From: JAXGTO01 sp040774885 | GTDB lineage: Bacteria; Actinomycetota; Coriobacteriia; Coriobacteriales; Eggerthellaceae | Length of the DNA: 64,000 bases | Assembly: GCA_040774885.1 (NCBI GenBank) | Contig: JAXGTO010000006.1 | Coordinates: forward strand, 8,848 to 72,847 | Direction: 5' to 3' | Shown here: positions 61,521 through 64,000 of the stretch, piece by piece | Layout: every line of letters starts with the position of its first letter | How positions within the stretch are numbered: the stretch's first letter is position 1 | Position numbers and translations under genes: made by a program | Notes under the pieces: model-generated | What the model saw: the letters and a program-made list of their open reading frames with translations, nothing else | Told to the model about the DNA's origin: nothing | The model's database searches: none

Positions 61521-62198
61521 CTAATCGTGGTAGTAGTCGAGCTTTTTCTCAACGCGGTTCATGATGAAGGCGATGAGCAGGTTGAACACGTAGTAGATGG
61601 CCGCGGCGATGGCGAAGGGCACCATGCTGCGCTGCCCGGCCGCCAGCGTCTTGGCGGTGGTGAACATTTCCACGAAGCCCAAGGCGAAGGCCAAGCTGGT
61701 GTCTTTTACCAGGGTGATGATCTCGTTGGTCATGGGCGGCAAGATGCGCTTGACCACCTGCGGCAAGATGATCTTGAAGGCCGCCTGCAGCCGGGAATAG
61801 CCCAGCACGTCGGCCGCTTCGAACTGCCCGCGCGGGATGCTCTGGATGCCGCTGCGGTATATCTCGGCGAAGTACGCGCTGTAGTTCAAGATGAAGGCGA
61901 ACGCGACAGCCGGGAAATAGTCGGAATCAAGCGGAACGCCGAACGCATAGTACGGGCCGTAATACACCACGAACAGCTGCAGCATGAGCGGCGTTCCGCG
62001 CAGCACGCTGATGAAGAACTGCGCCAACAGGCTGATGGGGCAGATGCGCCGCCCCGCAACGGTGAAGCCCCACTTGTTCATGCGCAGCACGCAAACCACC
62101 ACGCCCAAGGGAATGGCTCCCAAGAGCGTGGCGGCGAATACCTTCAGACTGAGGGTGAACCCCGAAAGAAGGCTGAGCGTTATGGTGCTGATATCCAA
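61521..62198 (-). CDS. glnP: Polar amino-acid ABC transporter permease (GlnP type)
   Basis: A 225-residue permease with about five helices. The family blocks FFISVLRGTPLMLQL and the EAA loop SIPRGQFEAADVLGYSR are visible. The start is TTG 62198, directly after the glnH TAA (TAATTG), with GGAAG inside glnH. This tight arrangement couples translation to glnH. Confidence 0.9.
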   Translation of the reverse strand: MDISTITLSLLSGFTLSLKVFAATLLGAIPLGVVVCVLRMNKWGFTVAGRRICPISLLAQFFISVLRGTPLMLQLFVVYYGPYYAFGVPLDSDYFPAVAFAFILNYSAYFAEIYRSGIQSIPRGQFEAADVLGYSRLQAAFKIILPQVVKRILPPMTNEIITLVKDTSLAFALGFVEMFTTAKTLAAGQRSMVPFAIAAAIYYVFNLLIAFIMNRVEKKLDYYHD

Positions 62199-63047
62199 TT
62201 AAGCTTCCAAGATCCATTGATCGTAGGAAATTCCCTGGTCGGCGTACTTTTCGCAGATCTTCTGCACGGTGCCGTCGGCAACCATTTCCTTCAGGGTGCT
62301 TTCGACGGTGTCGCGCAGCTCGGTGTTGCCCTTCTTGAAGCCGACCGCGTAGTGCTCGCTGGAAAGCTGATCGCTCAAGATGGTGTACTCGTCTTCTTTG
62401 CCCTGGGTCTGGAACTTGGCCACGGGCAGGTCGATGGCCACCGCGTCGACCGCGCCGCCTTCGAGCTTCATGAACGCGCTCAGGTAATCGGGCGAAGTCT
62501 GCAGGTCGCCGAAGGTCTTGGCCAGGGTTTCCTGGTCGCCGCCGCTGGAAAGCAGGGTATAGGCGGCGCTGTCGGCCTGGACCAGCACGGTCTTGCCGGA
62601 CAGCCCGTCGAAGTCAGTGATGCCGGAATCGCTGCGCACCACGACCACCTGGCTGTTGTCCATGTAGGGGTCGGTGAAGGTATAGCCGTCTTCGCGGCCT
62701 TCCATGGTGAAGCCGTTCCAGATGCAGTCGATGGCGCCGCTTTCAAGCTCCATGTCCTTGGCATCCCAGTTGATGGCCTTGTACTCGATGTCCCAACCGT
62801 TGCGCTCGGCCACTTCAGCGGCCAAGTCGAGGTCGAAGCCGGTGTACTTGCCGTCATCGCCCATGTAGCCGTAAGGCGGGAATTCGGCATCGAAACCGAC
62901 GGTGAACGTCTGGCTTGAATTGCTGCTGGAACTGGAGCTCGAAGACGAGCTGGACGACGAATCGCCCGACGAGCAACCAGCCAGGCACACAGCGGCCAGG
63001 CACACGGTGCAAGCCGCAATGGCCAACGTGATGAGTTTCTTCTTCAT
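62199..63047 (-). CDS. glnH: Amino-acid-binding lipoprotein (GlnH type)
   Basis: A 282-residue extracytoplasmic receptor. The lipoprotein signal ends in LAGC with the lipid Cys at 25, followed by a run of about 15 serines as a flexible linker. The mature part TFTVGFDAEFPPYGYMGDDG, GFDLDLAAEVAER and LESGAIDCIWNGF are signature elements of family 3 binding proteins. Glutamine or another polar amino acid is likely; exact ligand unknown. Start ATG 63047 chosen over 63065. Confidence 0.9.
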   Translation of the reverse strand: MKKKLITLAIAACTVCLAAVCLAGCSSGDSSSSSSSSSSSSSNSSQTFTVGFDAEFPPYGYMGDDGKYTGFDLDLAAEVAERNGWDIEYKAINWDAKDMELESGAIDCIWNGFTMEGREDGYTFTDPYMDNSQVVVVRSDSGITDFDGLSGKTVLVQADSAAYTLLSSGGDQETLAKTFGDLQTSPDYLSAFMKLEGGAVDAVAIDLPVAKFQTQGKEDEYTILSDQLSSEHYAVGFKKGNTELRDTVESTLKEMVADGTVQKICEKYADQGISYDQWILEA

Positions 63048-63101
63048 GGAGTGTTCCCCTTTCACACTACTGCTCTAATGCGCTGTAGCATACCATGTTC
63101 C

Positions 63102-63124
63102 GCGCGGGAGTCCACCCCCCGCGC
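63102..63124. repeat. GC-rich hairpin upstream of glnH
   Basis: GCGCGGG and CCCGCGC form a 7-bp stem about 55 bp upstream of the glnH start. No T-run. It may limit read-through from the NapH-like gene or lie in the glnH leader. Confidence 0.4.
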
Positions 63125-63211
63125 AAGGGGAACGGAGAAGGAGCGCGAGCGGACGCAAATGAGAGCTCAGGCGACAAACCGCCTTGGGCAGAGCCCGGCA
63201 TCTCCCGCTAT

Positions 63212-63964
63212 TCAGGAACGCTTTCGAAGCAGGGGCAGCGATATCGCCTGCGCTGGGCACGCATCGATGCATTCGCCGCATTTGGAACATTCGGGGATGC
63301 TGGCACTGTGCGGGTCAACGCGTTCCGGACAGACCGATACGCACACGGAGCATTCCGACCCTTGAGCCCGCAAGCACTTTTGCGGGTCGACCTGAGGACG
63401 CAGGGTCTTGTTCCCCGATGAAATGAGCGAGAGCAAAGCCGATATGGGGCACAACGTGCTGCACCATTTCTTGAACACCACCACTTCGATGATCACCACA
63501 GCGGGAAACGCGACCAGACCCCAGGTGATTTCGTTGAATTGCAACAAATGCCACACCGAAGCCACCGTGGCTATGGACAGCCCGACCGGGCAAACCAGGC
63601 AAAACACGGGAAAGCCGAACAGGGCGCTCGAAGCAACGGCCCCAGCCAGCACCGCATGGCGGGAATCCAAACGAATCCCATCGCGCTTTCCGCCGATTGC
63701 GGCAAGCGCGCAAGAGCCCGAGCACGCAGCGCATGATGTTTTGCAAGCGGGATCACTGCTTTTTTCAACACCCGAGTCCGCATGGCTGTGCTTTTGCCTT
63801 TTGGGACCAAGCGCTTTTTTCACCCATGAGGTCGGACACACCCAGGCGCAAAACGCCTTGCCGACCAACAACGTCAAAACGACGGTCAAAGCCAAGGCCG
63901 CGAAGATATGCCACCCGGACAAATGGCCGGTCACGAGCGGTTCCAAAGCACCTACAGGGCACAT
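63212..63964 (-). CDS. NapH/CcoG-like membrane iron-sulfur protein (N-terminus uncertain)
   Basis: A 250-residue protein from the first ATG. It has three to four membrane helices, CxxxCP motifs at helix ends (MCPVGALEPL, FCAWVCPTSWVKKAL, FCLVCPVGLS, WCSTLCPISALLSL) and two C-terminal ferredoxin groups, CSVCVSVCPE and CSKCGECIDACPAQAI. It should move electrons across or along the membrane. The conserved Cys pattern seems to reach upstream of the ATG: the codons before it read SACGNDQIAS, and an in-frame TAG lies at 63997-63995. Relatives begin with an extra helix, so the gene may be truncated or broken here. No good ribosome site is visible. Confidence 0.7.
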   Translation of the reverse strand: MCPVGALEPLVTGHLSGWHIFAALALTVVLTLLVGKAFCAWVCPTSWVKKALGPKRQKHSHADSGVEKSSDPACKTSCAACSGSCALAAIGGKRDGIRLDSRHAVLAGAVASSALFGFPVFCLVCPVGLSIATVASVWHLLQFNEITWGLVAFPAVVIIEVVVFKKWCSTLCPISALLSLISSGNKTLRPQVDPQKCLRAQGSECSVCVSVCPERVDPHSASIPECSKCGECIDACPAQAISLPLLRKRS

Positions 63965-64000
63965 GGATGCAATCTGGTCGTTGCCGCAAGCGGACTACGA

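Noticed and set aside
1..64000. CRISPR array, insertion sequence, prophage or rRNA
   Set aside because: No regular spaced repeats, transposase, integrase or rRNA-like sequence was found on either strand.

Overview
The window (64 kb, roughly 60% GC) looks like a chromosomal piece of a strictly anaerobic, high-GC actinobacterium of the class Coriobacteriia, most likely an Eggerthellaceae relative. This is inferred from codon usage and from the mix of class B sortase and pilin genes, rhamnose catabolism, an ECF riboflavin importer, selenium-dependent formate dehydrogenases and a Hyf-type hydrogenase. No phage, plasmid, insertion sequence or CRISPR array was seen.

Layout. 1-2.9 kb (minus): two pilin-like surface proteins with a class B sortase between them. 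3-7.4 kb: two paralogous sodium:amino-acid (AGCS) symporters around a dGTPase-like HD hydrolase, with a candidate structured leader at 4.49-4.59 kb. 7.5-11.5 kb (plus): a complete FMN riboswitch followed by ribU, a fused double-ATPase EcfA, EcfT and a flavoprotein of the pyridoxamine-phosphate-oxidase fold. 11.6-19.3 kb (minus): a nitroreductase, then a rhamnose operon (transcribed pyk-rhaB-rhaA-rhaD-rhaM-MFS transporter). 19.5-30 kb: selD (itself a selenoprotein, plus strand), a flavodoxin, a formate dehydrogenase module (hycB-fdhF, selenocysteine at residue 140) and, upstream on the same strand, a selenium-handling cluster: three DUF3343 proteins, a class V cysteine desulfurase, YedF and two double-cubane-type HgdB/BcrC reductases. 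29.9-33.4 kb: a perfect 30-bp inverted-repeat element, a ClC channel, a second cysteine desulfurase and a RelB/PIN toxin-antitoxin pair. 33.5-48.6 kb (minus): one long formate hydrogenlyase operon, hycB2-fdhF2-hyfABCDEFGHI-hycH-hycI-focA. 49-50.8 kb: an unusual Phd/YefM-like/rubredoxin fusion and a glycosyltransferase. 50.9-54.4 kb (plus): selA-selB-selC. 54.6-60.3 kb (minus): a Tat-exported respiratory formate dehydrogenase, fdnG (selenocysteine) -fdnH-fdnI, then fdhE. 60.7-64 kb (minus): a polar amino-acid ABC transporter and a NapH-like iron-sulfur membrane protein.

Theme. The middle and right of the window form a formate and selenium island. It has selD, selA, selB and tRNA-Sec(UCA), four UGA-decoded selenoproteins (SelD, two FdhF, FdnG), a probable selenium-delivery cluster, two routes for formate (H2 production through Hyf with the FocA channel, and export-side oxidation through FdnGHI), and maturation factors (HycI, HycH, FdhE). 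Hydrogenase metal-insertion genes (hyp), fdhD and a dedicated regulator such as FhlA are not in the window. The most interesting points are the DUF3343/YedF/desulfurase/double-cubane cluster, the antitoxin-fold/rubredoxin fusion, shared TCACG/CGTGA sites upstream of both hycB-fdhF modules, and the leader RNA candidate near 4.5 kb.
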